NCBI GenBank assembly: GCA_964353115.1
Contig: CAYGUI010000012.1
Location: forward strand, 1-29,941
Length of the DNA: 29,941 bases
From: CAYGUI01 sp964353115
GTDB lineage: Bacteria; Pseudomonadota; Gammaproteobacteria; JAGOUU01
Reading direction: 5' to 3'
Each line of letters opens with the position of its first letter. Position 1 is the first letter of the stretch. The position numbers were made by a program, and so were the translations under genes. The notes below the pieces were generated by a model that saw only the letters and a list, made by a program, of their open reading frames with translations, had not been told where the DNA came from and did no database searches. Shown here piece after piece: positions 22,721 to 29,941 of the stretch.

Positions 22721-23163
22721 ATTACCTCATCAATATGACCTTTAACCTTAACTTTGCGCCAAATATTTTTAACTATTCCATTTTCATCAATTAAAAAAGT
22801 TGTGCGCTCAATACCAAGTGCAGTTTTACCAAACATCGATTTTTCTTTCCATACTCCATATAAATCACATACTTCTCCATTTGGATCAGATAGTAGTGGA
22901 AAGTTAAGTGTATGTTTACACTTGAATTTATCATGAGTTTTTACTGAATCTTTTGATATTCCAAGTACTACAGCGTTTTTAGCGGTAATAGTTTCCAAAC
23001 TATCACGAAATTCTTTAGCTTCTAGAGTGCAACCAGGAGTATTGTCTTTAGGGTAAAAGTATAGAATTACCTTTTTACCATGAAAATCAGTTAGAGAGAT
23101 TTCTTTATTTTCATCTGATAGTAAGGTAAAATTAGGTGCTTTTTGATCAATTTTTATGCTCAT
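22708..23163 (-). CDS. bcp: Thiol peroxidase, Bcp/PrxQ family peroxiredoxin
   Basis: A 151-residue cytosolic peroxiredoxin that reduces hydrogen peroxide and organic peroxides. The peroxidatic Cys45 lies in YPKDNTPGCTLEAKEFRD. The resolving Cys50 of E. coli Bcp is replaced by lysine (K50). Two other cysteines, C82 (FKCKHTLNFPLL) and C99 (GEVCDLYGVW), remain. So the enzyme is either 1-Cys or uses another resolving cysteine. The thioredoxin-fold strands KVILYFYPKD and RTTFLIDENGIV are intact. It is transcribed alone from about 23170 and overlaps a hairpin at its end. Confidence 0.94.
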   Translation of the reverse strand: MSIKIDQKAPNFTLLSDENKEISLTDFHGKKVILYFYPKDNTPGCTLEAKEFRDSLETITAKNAVVLGISKDSVKTHDKFKCKHTLNFPLLSDPNGEVCDLYGVWKEKSMFGKTALGIERTTFLIDENGIVKNIWRKVKVKGHIDEVMAEI

Positions 23164-23211
23164 AAGGTTATCTCTGTTAGAATATTATTAAAAATTATAC
23201 TAGATAAATAT

Positions 23212-23490
23212 ATGTATAGGTTACGTCAATTAGAACAAATGACTAAAACAAGCCTTGAGTTTGGAACTATAGGGGCTGCTTATGGATTTGTTATTGGAAC
23301 TTCTATAGTATCTCCGAGGAGATATTATTTATCGCTCGGAGGAGTAGGAGATATTGCTTATATAGCAATTTTAACTATGGGTGGGTTTATTACGGGGTCA
23401 ATGGCTGGTTTAATCATTAGCCACTATAGAGACCAGGGTTTTTGTAATTATGATAATGAGGGAAATTTAGCAAGTCGTTATGAAATTTAG
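23212..23490 (+). CDS. Small membrane protein, unknown
   Basis: A 92-residue protein. I chose ATG 23212 over an in-frame start at 23143, because the longer form would run into the start of bcp on the other strand and a -10-like TATACT (23196-23201) lies just before 23212. Two glycine-rich spans are visible (FGTIGAAYGFVIGTSIV and IAYIAILTMGGFITGSMAGL), the second followed by a charged tail HYRDQGF. The last 11 bases overlap the next gene, so they are probably co-translated. The family is not recognised. Confidence 0.6.
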   Translation: MYRLRQLEQMTKTSLEFGTIGAAYGFVIGTSIVSPRRYYLSLGGVGDIAYIAILTMGGFITGSMAGLIISHYRDQGFCNYDNEGNLASRYEI

Positions 23491-24616
23491 ACCAGATATT
23501 AGACAAAAAATTATCTATAGATTAGAGACTATCCAAGTTGACGCGGTAAAAAAAAATGATGAAGAGTTAAATAGGCTTTTTATTGAAAATTTTCACATAA
23601 TTAATTGGCCACATACTGTTGATAAGGATGGAGCTGGACCAGCAGACGAAAAAGAACTTAGTATTGCTGAGCAAAATGTAAATTTTAAATTATTAATGCA
23701 TTGCTTTGAAATTATCAAAGAGAATATATTTAATCCAGATTCTGCTGATAAGATTCAACCAAAAGTCTCACGGGTAGCTGAGTATGTTTATTTTTCATTA
23801 ATATTATTTATAGGGGTATGCCTTAGTATTTTATCGGCCTTTGGTCTTACTATGGGAATGCTTGCTCTTATGCCATGGTTATTTATGGCTAGTTATACCA
23901 AGTTTATTATTGGCGGCGTTATTAGTAGCTTATTCTCTTTTATGTTTATCGGTGGTGATTTTTCTAGTATTACTAGAAAAGCTTCAATAACTTTTTCTAC
24001 TTCTGGCAAGGTTCTAGATAGCCAAATAAAAATTTTGACAATAATTTCAAATTTAATTAAATCAATGCAAGATTACCCTGATCTTCCAATTGAGAAAAAA
24101 ATTAGAGAAGCTTTACCATTATTCTCTACTGCAGGAGATATAATTAAAAAATCTCAACAAATAACTTTTGATAAACATAAAGAAATTTCTCGTTATTTAA
24201 GTATATTTTTAAGAGTTGTTAGCGGTGTATTTGCAGTTGGAATATCTTTGTTTGGTATTAAAACTGGTGCTCTTGCATTTTTTATGTTTTTTGGTCTATC
24301 TATTGGTACTGCTGGAATGGCTTCTTGGATAGCTGTTGCTGTTGGTTTGGTATTTTTTGGAACAATTTATTTTATATCACAACAAAAAAACGTTAATAAC
24401 ACAGTAAGTAAATTTTTTTCTCGTGATGCTAATAAAGTAAACAAAGTTCTAAAATATTTAAGAAATGTTACAGGTAATCTTCATTCTATGAGACATGTTA
24501 AATCAGATGATCTTTCGGCTCCTGGTATTGTTCCTGTAGCAGCAGTAGATCCTCATGCCGCAAGCTGTCAACATTCAAGTGTCATTAGAAGACGAGCACA
24601 AACATCTATAATATAA
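23480..24616 (+). CDS. Multi-span membrane protein, unknown, effector- or stress-like
   Basis: A 378-residue protein. A soluble N-terminus of about 95 residues (DGAGPADEKELSIAEQN within it) precedes a hydrophobic hairpin (about 105-155, VYFSLILFIGVCLSILSAFG, then MPWLFMASYTKFIIGGVIS). An amphipathic middle follows, then a second hydrophobic hairpin (about 240-300, VVSGVFAVGISLFGIKTGAL onward) and a basic, disordered tail ending VIRRRAQTSII. Two membrane hairpins with cytosolic ends resemble secreted membrane-targeted effectors of intracellular bacteria, but this is only an architectural comparison. It overlaps the preceding gene by 11 bases. Confidence 0.7.
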   Translation: MKFRPDIRQKIIYRLETIQVDAVKKNDEELNRLFIENFHIINWPHTVDKDGAGPADEKELSIAEQNVNFKLLMHCFEIIKENIFNPDSADKIQPKVSRVAEYVYFSLILFIGVCLSILSAFGLTMGMLALMPWLFMASYTKFIIGGVISSLFSFMFIGGDFSSITRKASITFSTSGKVLDSQIKILTIISNLIKSMQDYPDLPIEKKIREALPLFSTAGDIIKKSQQITFDKHKEISRYLSIFLRVVSGVFAVGISLFGIKTGALAFFMFFGLSIGTAGMASWIAVAVGLVFFGTIYFISQQKNVNNTVSKFFSRDANKVNKVLKYLRNVTGNLHSMRHVKSDDLSAPGIVPVAAVDPHAASCQHSSVIRRRAQTSII

Positions 24617-24638
24617 ATAATTATTCTATACTCAATTC

Positions 24639-26147
24639 ATGGACGAATTAATTTTAATCTATCAAGATCAGTTATCTTTAAAAAATAATACGTTAAAGCT
24701 ATACAAAGACTCACCAATTTTAATGGTTGAAGCTTTGAAAGAGCTTAGTTATGTCTGCCATCATAAGCAAAAGATAGTTTTTTGGCTATCGGCCATGCGG
24801 CATTTTTATCAAGAATTAAAAGATAAAAAACGAGATATAAAATATATAAAATTTGGCGCTAAAAATAGCAGATCTATTACTGACGCACTAAAAAATTATA
24901 AAAAAAATAATAATTTTAATAAGTTAATTTTAGAGCATCCTGCTGAGTATAGACAAAAAGAAGAGCTGGAAAATTTTTGTAAAAATAATAAAGTTGAACT
25001 AGTTTTACTTGATGATCATAAATTCATCGCTGATATAGATGACAAGCCTGATCATGTTATGGAAGCCTTTTATCGTAAAATGCGTGCAAAAACCGGGTAT
25101 CTTATTAGTAATAATAAGCCAGTTGGTGGTAAATGGAATTATGATAGCCAAAATAGAAAAGCAGTTTCAAAAAATAAAAAAATTCCAGAAATTAAAGGTT
25201 TTGCACCAGATAAAATAACTAAAGATGTTATGAAGTTAGTTAATAAAAATTTTGCTAATAATTTCGGAGATCTTGATATTTTTTGGTTTGCAATAACTCG
25301 TAAAGATGCACTTAAAGCGTTAAATTATTTTATAACTAAATTTTTACCAGAATTTGGTGATTACCAAGATGCCATGCTTGAATCACAACCATTTTTATAT
25401 CACAGCACATTATCTCAATATATAAATATAGGATTGTTATCGCCAATTGAAGTCTGCGATAAAGTAGAGCAAGCATATAAAAATAAAAAAATAAGTCTAA
25501 ATACTTGCGAAGGATTTATTCGGCAAATTATTGGTTGGCGAGAATATGTGCGGTTAATCTATTGGCATAATATGCCGGAATATGCCGCTAAAAATTATTT
25601 GGATTATTCAAAAAAATTACCTAAATTTTATTGGGATGCTAATACCAAAATGAACTGCATAAAATCTGTAGTGAATTTTACAATAAAATTTGCATATTCC
25701 CATCACATCCAACGCCTGATGATCACTGGAAATTTTGCAGCGTTGATAGGTGTTAAACCTAATGAAATACATGAATGGTATTTAGCTGTTTATGCTGATG
25801 CTTTTGAGTGGGTTGAAATGCCCAATACCATTGGCATGGCTACTTTTGCCGACGGCGGGATTATGGCTACTAAACCGTATATTGCCAGCGGCAATTATGT
25901 TAATAAAATGTCCAATTTTTGCAAAAATTGTCACTATAAAGTAGCGGAAAAAGAAGGTGAATCTGCATGTCCTTTCAATTATTTATATTGGAATTACTTA
26001 ATTAAACATAAAGAAAAATTAATTAAAATTCAGCGCCTTAATATGCCATATAATTTATTGGCAAAAATGGATAGAAAAAAACTAGCTAAAATAAAAGAAG
26101 ATTCTGAAAAATTTTTGGAAAAATTAAACAAAGGAGAAAAAGTATGA
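24639..26147 (+). CDS. FeS-type (6-4) photolyase/bacterial cryptochrome (PhrB-like)
   Basis: A 502-residue deoxyribodipyrimidine photolyase-related protein of the FeS-BCP group, typified by Agrobacterium PhrB, which repairs UV (6-4) photoproducts in blue light. Four cysteines, C340, C428, C431 and C444 (MNCIKS, NFCKNCHY, ACPFN), have spacings 88, 3 and 13, the same as the 4Fe-4S ligands of PhrB (350, 438, 441, 454). Other family features are EAFYRKMRAKTGYLI, EGFIRQIIGWREYVR, HIQRLMITGNF and EWVEMPNTIGMATFADGG. It binds FAD, with lumazine as likely antenna. The ATG at 24639 has a weak ribosome-binding site. The stop overlaps tspO by ATGA. Confidence 0.95.
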   Translation: MDELILIYQDQLSLKNNTLKLYKDSPILMVEALKELSYVCHHKQKIVFWLSAMRHFYQELKDKKRDIKYIKFGAKNSRSITDALKNYKKNNNFNKLILEHPAEYRQKEELENFCKNNKVELVLLDDHKFIADIDDKPDHVMEAFYRKMRAKTGYLISNNKPVGGKWNYDSQNRKAVSKNKKIPEIKGFAPDKITKDVMKLVNKNFANNFGDLDIFWFAITRKDALKALNYFITKFLPEFGDYQDAMLESQPFLYHSTLSQYINIGLLSPIEVCDKVEQAYKNKKISLNTCEGFIRQIIGWREYVRLIYWHNMPEYAAKNYLDYSKKLPKFYWDANTKMNCIKSVVNFTIKFAYSHHIQRLMITGNFAALIGVKPNEIHEWYLAVYADAFEWVEMPNTIGMATFADGGIMATKPYIASGNYVNKMSNFCKNCHYKVAEKEGESACPFNYLYWNYLIKHKEKLIKIQRLNMPYNLLAKMDRKKLAKIKEDSEKFLEKLNKGEKV

Positions 26148-26611
26148 AAATATTAAAAAAATATAACTATGAAATAATAAGTGCAGTAGCAGTTTTAACT
26201 CTTGGTATTTTGTCAGGCTTTATAAGTAAAAGTAGTGATTTTTTATGGTACAAAAATTTAAATCAACCGTTTTTCCAGCCGCCTAATTACGTGTTTGGTC
26301 CAGTGTGGACTATCTTATATATTTTAATTGGTATTTCTTTTGGTATGTTATGGCGCCAAAGAGAAAAATATAAACTAGCTATTAAATTGCTATCAATTAA
26401 CTTAATTTTAAATTTTCTTTGGACGCCATTATTTTTTCATTTTCATTTAATTGGTTTAGCGTTATTAGATCTTGTTTTGATTTGGAGTACATTATTGTAT
26501 TTATTGATAAATATTTATAGAAATAAGTTAATATTTTTAATGCTTATACCATACTTTTTATGGACAAGCTTTGCTTTATTATTAAATGCTAGTTTATTTT
26601 ATTTAAACTAA
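26144..26611 (+). CDS. tspO: TspO/MBR family membrane protein
   Basis: A 155-residue TspO homologue with five membrane spans. Hallmarks are QPFFQPPNYVFGPVWTILYI at the first loop and second span, NLILNFLWTPLFF in the third and PYFLWTSFALLLN in the fifth, the conserved WxxFA-type segment. TspO binds tetrapyrroles and sterols and affects stress responses and photo-oxidative porphyrin degradation. It overlaps the photolyase gene by ATGA, so the two are co-translated. A link between light, flavin repair and porphyrin handling is plausible. Confidence 0.95.
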   Translation: MKILKKYNYEIISAVAVLTLGILSGFISKSSDFLWYKNLNQPFFQPPNYVFGPVWTILYILIGISFGMLWRQREKYKLAIKLLSINLILNFLWTPLFFHFHLIGLALLDLVLIWSTLLYLLINIYRNKLIFLMLIPYFLWTSFALLLNASLFYLN

Positions 26612-26613
26612 CT

Positions 26614-27471
26614 TTAATTAAATCTTTTCTGGTAAGAATGGCAATAGGGCGCGTTGCCATTTTTACCATAATAATCTTGATGATACTCTTCTGCTGGCCA
26701 GAATATACTCACAGGTAATAATAGAGTTACAACTTCAAAGCTGTTATTTTTTAATTCTTCAATAAGTTTTTCAGCAATTTTTAGTTGCTTATTATCATAA
26801 TAAAAAATTGCGCTTAAATATTGTTCACCAATATCAGGTCCTTGGCCATTAGTCTGGGTTGGATCATGAATTTCAAAAAAATACTTAGTTAATTCTTCGT
26901 AGTTTGTTTTTGTCGGATCAAAAATTACTCTTACTGCCTCAAAATGCCCAGTATTTTTGTGACAAATATCATCATAACTAGGATTATCAAGTTCGCCGCC
27001 GGTATAACCACTTTCAACTTTTAAGACGCCATCAAGTTTTTTTAAATAATATTCAACGCCCCAAAAACATCCACCGGCAAAAATTGCTTCTTCAGTATCT
27101 AAAATATTCTCAAAAGGTACAAAATCAAGGCTGGCTGAATTGACGCAATGCCGAGTGCTAAGTGGTGTAAATCCTTCGCCATAAAATACGTGCCCAAGAT
27201 GAGCATTGCAACGATTACACAAAATTTCAGTGCGCCGGCCATCGCTATCTGGTTCTTTTTTGATATTATTATCGATTTCATTATCAAAGCTTGGCCAACC
27301 ACAGCCCGAATGAAATTTACTATCAGCTTGATACAAGCCCAAGCCACATTTACGGCACAAGTAAGTTCCAGGCTCATCATTATTATTTAAACTGCCAGTT
27401 CCTGGATACTCAGTTCCTTTATGCTCAATTATTTTTAATAATTCAGGAGTTAAGCTATTAGATTTATACAT
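26614..27471 (-). CDS. msrBA: Fused peptide methionine sulfoxide reductase MsrB-MsrA
   Basis: A 285-residue bifunctional repair enzyme reducing both R- and S-methionine sulfoxide. I place the start at ATG 27471 (MYKSNSLTPELLKIIEHKGT); the longer frame to 27528 would add an unrelated 19 residues within the preceding gene. The MsrB domain is first (about 1-135), with zinc ligands CRKC and CNRC and the catalytic Cys in TRHCVNSASL. MsrA follows (about 140-285), with its catalytic Cys in FAGGCFWGVEYY and the GYTGG loop. The B-then-A order is one of the two known fusion arrangements. There is no signal peptide, so it is cytosolic. It overlaps the MFS gene end by 8 bases. Confidence 0.95.
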   Translation of the reverse strand: MYKSNSLTPELLKIIEHKGTEYPGTGSLNNNDEPGTYLCRKCGLGLYQADSKFHSGCGWPSFDNEIDNNIKKEPDSDGRRTEILCNRCNAHLGHVFYGEGFTPLSTRHCVNSASLDFVPFENILDTEEAIFAGGCFWGVEYYLKKLDGVLKVESGYTGGELDNPSYDDICHKNTGHFEAVRVIFDPTKTNYEELTKYFFEIHDPTQTNGQGPDIGEQYLSAIFYYDNKQLKIAEKLIEELKNNSFEVVTLLLPVSIFWPAEEYHQDYYGKNGNAPYCHSYQKRFN

Positions 27472-28648
27472 AAAAATATTTATCAAATTCTGGGTTTTTA
27501 AGGATTTTATACAAAGTAATAATAACAATAACTATACAAAGTGAAATCATAAGTCCAGGGTTTTGTATGGTCTTATTATAGTAATGCGCAGCTATTTGTA
27601 ATGATATTGCCGATAAAATAAGGCGGCTGCCTTGTATAACCGCCGATGCTTTACCCTTTAGTTTTGGCATATAATTTAGCGCCATTGGATAAACTACTGC
27701 ACATGGCACAATCTGAGCTATTGTAAATGGTATGAAGGATAAAGTGATAAGAAGAGCTGTCGCTGGTTTGTAAAAAGATATAAAAATGGTACATGCCAAA
27801 CTTAATACAAATACATAATTAGTAATATGCAACATTTTTTTCGTATCACAACGATTTATCATTAATCCAAATAAAATACTGCCAAAAGCAAAAATTAAGG
27901 CAAAAACTCCTTGATAATAGCCAAAATATTTTAGGCTAATTCCTAAATCGCGAATATATAAAATTGGTGAAATACCGACAAAAATCCAATACGGCAAAAA
28001 CATAAATACTATGTGTGTAATTAATAAAATTAAATTTTTAGATTTAAATATCGGAATATAATTTTTAAGAGATACTGTTTCGCGCTCGTATTCAGGATTA
28101 TAGGGTAACTTAACATTAGGGAGAAATGTGATAACCATAAGTAAACACAGACACCCCAAAATTAATAAAGCAGCAAAGTTGCCATGCCAATTAAAATAAT
28201 AAGTTATATAGCTACCGGCTACTGGTGCGATACCAATTGAGACATTAATAAGCCCGTTTAGAATAGCCATATAGTATTGTTGTTTTTTGAGATCATATTT
28301 ATCAGCAATAATCAAAAATCCCAAAATGGCAGGTCCAGCAATGCCGATTCCCTGAATAAATCGGCCAATTAACAGCATGTTATAACTAGCGCCCCAAAAA
28401 CATAAAATGCTACCGATAATAAAGATAGAAAGACCAATAATAATAATTGGCTTGCGGCCATATTTATCTGATAAGGCGCCAGCAAATACAAGACTAATAA
28501 GGTAGCCAATAAAATTACTTGACAATAGAGCTACTAGCCAAAATTCAGATATGTTAAACTGTTGTTGAATTTGAGTGAAACTTGGCACAAAAATATCAAA
28601 TTCTGTCCCTGATAACAGCTCCATTAACATTATCGTTAGTATGACCAT
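27464..28648 (-). CDS. MFS drug-resistance transporter, Bcr/CflA family
   Basis: A 394-residue, 12-span major facilitator. Motif A is clear between spans 2 and 3 (AGALSDKYGRKPIIIIG), and the N-terminus (MELLSGTEFDIFVPSFTQIQ) has the conserved acidic and proline positions of the Bcr/CflA subgroup, which exports drugs and some metabolites by proton antiport. Span 4 contains GRFIQGIGIAGPAILGFLII, also typical. The start is the first ATG after an upstream stop at about 28671. Its last 8 bases overlap msrBA, so the two form an operon. The substrate is unknown. Confidence 0.92.
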   Translation of the reverse strand: MVILTIMLMELLSGTEFDIFVPSFTQIQQQFNISEFWLVALLSSNFIGYLISLVFAGALSDKYGRKPIIIIGLSIFIIGSILCFWGASYNMLLIGRFIQGIGIAGPAILGFLIIADKYDLKKQQYYMAILNGLINVSIGIAPVAGSYITYYFNWHGNFAALLILGCLCLLMVITFLPNVKLPYNPEYERETVSLKNYIPIFKSKNLILLITHIVFMFLPYWIFVGISPILYIRDLGISLKYFGYYQGVFALIFAFGSILFGLMINRCDTKKMLHITNYVFVLSLACTIFISFYKPATALLITLSFIPFTIAQIVPCAVVYPMALNYMPKLKGKASAVIQGSRLILSAISLQIAAHYYNKTIQNPGLMISLCIVIVIITLYKILKNPEFDKYFYV

Positions 28649-28850
28649 AAAAACTATGAAAAATATGAAAGATTTAACATTATTGCGTTATATTTGGTCT
28701 TTTATCAAGAAGTATAAGATTAAGATAGATAGAATTTTAGTATTTTATAATGGTAAAATTATTGAAAATGTCTGACAAATTCGGGCAGATGGATTTTTGC
28801 CTGATAGTAAAGAGTTGTAAAAAAAATTAGCATAAGGAGAGTGCAGCCAT

Positions 28851-29237
28851 ATGTTCAGGATTTTCCCTATAAATTTATACAGAGTTTCAGAAGCTTATTA
28901 TCGTCGTTACGCTATATGTGCCGTAATTTTGTCAGATAGATTAGGTATTCAGTATGACAAAATTAAAAAATTTGAATATGGAAATAATTTACGAGACGCA
29001 TCAAAAGCAGATTTATTTTATTTAAGTATATATTTTCAGACAGATCATCCTAATGATATTAGAAAAAGAAAAGATGAAATGAATCAAATTGTTCATTTTT
29101 TAAATGAAAAAGGATTAACTGTAAGATTAGATTTAATTGATAATAAAATAGAATTTGTTCCAAAAGATTTTGTTGAATCTAGTAAATTAAAAAAAATTTT
29201 GGGTTTGATAGAAACTAGACCTTTACGACCTGTTTAA
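28851..29237 (+). CDS. Unrecognised 128-residue protein
   Basis: A soluble basic protein with a good ribosome-binding site (AAGGAG, 28834-28839, 11 bases before the ATG). Helical segments SEAYYRRYAICAVILSDRLG and KFEYGNNLRDASKADLFYL lead to a central QTDHPNDIRKRKDEMNQIVHFL and a beta-like VRLDLIDNKIEFVP. No motif is familiar. It is followed 15 bases later by another unknown gene in the same direction, so the two may form an operon. The 202 bp upstream (28649-28850) hold no clear gene. Confidence 0.6.
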   Translation: MFRIFPINLYRVSEAYYRRYAICAVILSDRLGIQYDKIKKFEYGNNLRDASKADLFYLSIYFQTDHPNDIRKRKDEMNQIVHFLNEKGLTVRLDLIDNKIEFVPKDFVESSKLKKILGLIETRPLRPV

Positions 29238-29252
29238 AATAGAGGTAATAAT

Positions 29253-29941
29253 ATGCAAGGAAGGGCAAAAGTATTCTCATTATTAGGAAAATCAGGTAGA
29301 TATTTCGTGAAAATATTATTTGCAGATCATTGGGAAAGGTGTAATGCAGTTATTAATGATCCAACATCTGCACAGCAATTAGAAATAAATACAATAAAAA
29401 AACGTATTAGTTATGATCGCTCAAGTAAAGCTTCAGAGTATTTATCACGTTTAATTTTTTCTGGAATAACATCAGATGATTTATTTTTAAGAGCTAATCG
29501 ACATTATGAATTTCATGATTCAATTTTTCGATGCAGCATAATGAAAAATATTCTTTTTGTTGTAAGAAATATATTAGAAATACCAGGGTTATATTGGATA
29601 TCTTTGGATCATAATATAATTATATATTTAGCTGAAAAAATGACCTGTGATTCAAGTTTTAATTTAAAACAATGCTCTGGCTTTATGCTTTCCCCAGTAG
29701 TTTTCAAATTTTTTCGCCAAGGATTATTGACTCCGTTAGATATTATTAGATTTGATCATCAAATTGAAAGTATTAAAGATTTCATTGAAGAAATTGAGCC
29801 AGAATTAATTGATTTACAAGCTGAGAGTCGAATTAAAACCAAAGAAGAATTATCTGTAGTTATAAATGAAATATTAGATAGTCTTTACTCTACTGAGCCA
29901 ACTTCTGATAGTGAGGCTGTGACTCCAAGGTATCCTAAGGC
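29253..29941 (+). CDS. Unrecognised protein, truncated by window end
   Basis: An open frame from ATG 29253 (AGAGG ribosome-binding site at 29241-29245) to the window edge, at least 229 codons. It is helical and charged, with FVKILFADHWERCNAVINDP near the start, then RANRHYEFHDSIFRCSIMKN, KQCSGFMLSPVVFKFFRQGL, and a strongly acidic end (DFIEEIEPELIDLQAES). There is no signal peptide. No family is recognised. It may be an effector-like or regulatory protein, which is only a guess from size and composition. Confidence 0.6.
   Translation, partial: MQGRAKVFSLLGKSGRYFVKILFADHWERCNAVINDPTSAQQLEINTIKKRISYDRSSKASEYLSRLIFSGITSDDLFLRANRHYEFHDSIFRCSIMKNILFVVRNILEIPGLYWISLDHNIIIYLAEKMTCDSSFNLKQCSGFMLSPVVFKFFRQGLLTPLDIIRFDHQIESIKDFIEEIEPELIDLQAESRIKTKEELSVVINEILDSLYSTEPTSDSEAVTPRYPK

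Noticed and set aside
28575..28775. Plus-strand 66-codon frame over the MFS gene start
   Set aside because: Its first 25 codons are antisense to the transporter, and no ribosome-binding site or family feature is visible.
1..29941. CRISPR array, tRNA, rRNA, transposase or integrase
   Set aside because: No regularly spaced direct repeats with spacers, no tRNA-like cloverleaf and no recognisable transposase or integrase protein were seen.

Overview
The window is AT-rich bacterial DNA. It suggests a low-GC Gram-negative gammaproteobacterium, possibly a host-associated Legionellales-like lineage. Pointers are an outer-membrane beta-barrel protein, a DUF945 (YdgA-like) protein, a secreted M4 (thermolysin/ProA-like) protease, and a pair of poly-alanine, coiled-coil, effector-like proteins. 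No rRNA or tRNA gene was seen, so the taxon is an inference.

Region 1 (about 1-6740) is a graveyard and reservoir of polymorphic-toxin cassettes. None is attached to a full-length toxin. Each unit is a toxin C-terminus, whole or truncated, followed by a small candidate immunity gene, usually overlapping it (ATGA, TAATG or a longer overlap). Two units carry the same 125-codon pre-toxin module. Three share a short KMGGA sequence just before the variable toxin tip. Some toxin ends are BECR-RNase-like. Two carry an EExLHGTQ ... DFMxRH signature. Two further units are so decayed that only their last 40-70 codons remain in front of intact immunity genes. The island ends with SUKH (SMI1/KNR4) - KptA/Tpt1 - SUKH, in which the two SUKH genes share a perfect 94-bp 3' tract.

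Region 2 (6880-9957) is an NAD-salvage operon: a Prs-like PRPP synthetase, nicotinamide phosphoribosyltransferase (NadV/NAMPT) and a Nudix-winged-helix regulator of the NrtR type. A perfect 7-bp inverted repeat sits next to the promoter -35 and is the likely operator. Region 3 (9978-13608, minus) is a tandem pair of large paralogs with poly-Ala/SD linkers and a conserved C-terminal domain that may be ADP-ribosyltransferase-like. KptA, the NAD operon and this pair lie side by side, which suggests a link through NAD+/nicotinamide.

Region 4 (13783-18991) has an outer-membrane barrel protein, a small disordered protein, a GNAT acetyltransferase, an aspartate/glutamate racemase coupled to asparagine synthetase, and two small membrane proteins. 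Region 5 (19027-23163) has the M4 protease with a good promoter and operator-like repeat, an inverted pair of palindromic intergenic repeats, the DUF945 protein and a Bcp peroxiredoxin. Region 6 (23212-28648) has two unknown membrane proteins, an FeS-type (6-4) photolyase/cryptochrome gene coupled to TspO, a fused MsrB-MsrA and a Bcr/CflA-type MFS transporter: a light/oxidative-stress neighbourhood. The window ends with two unrecognised genes, the last cut by the edge.
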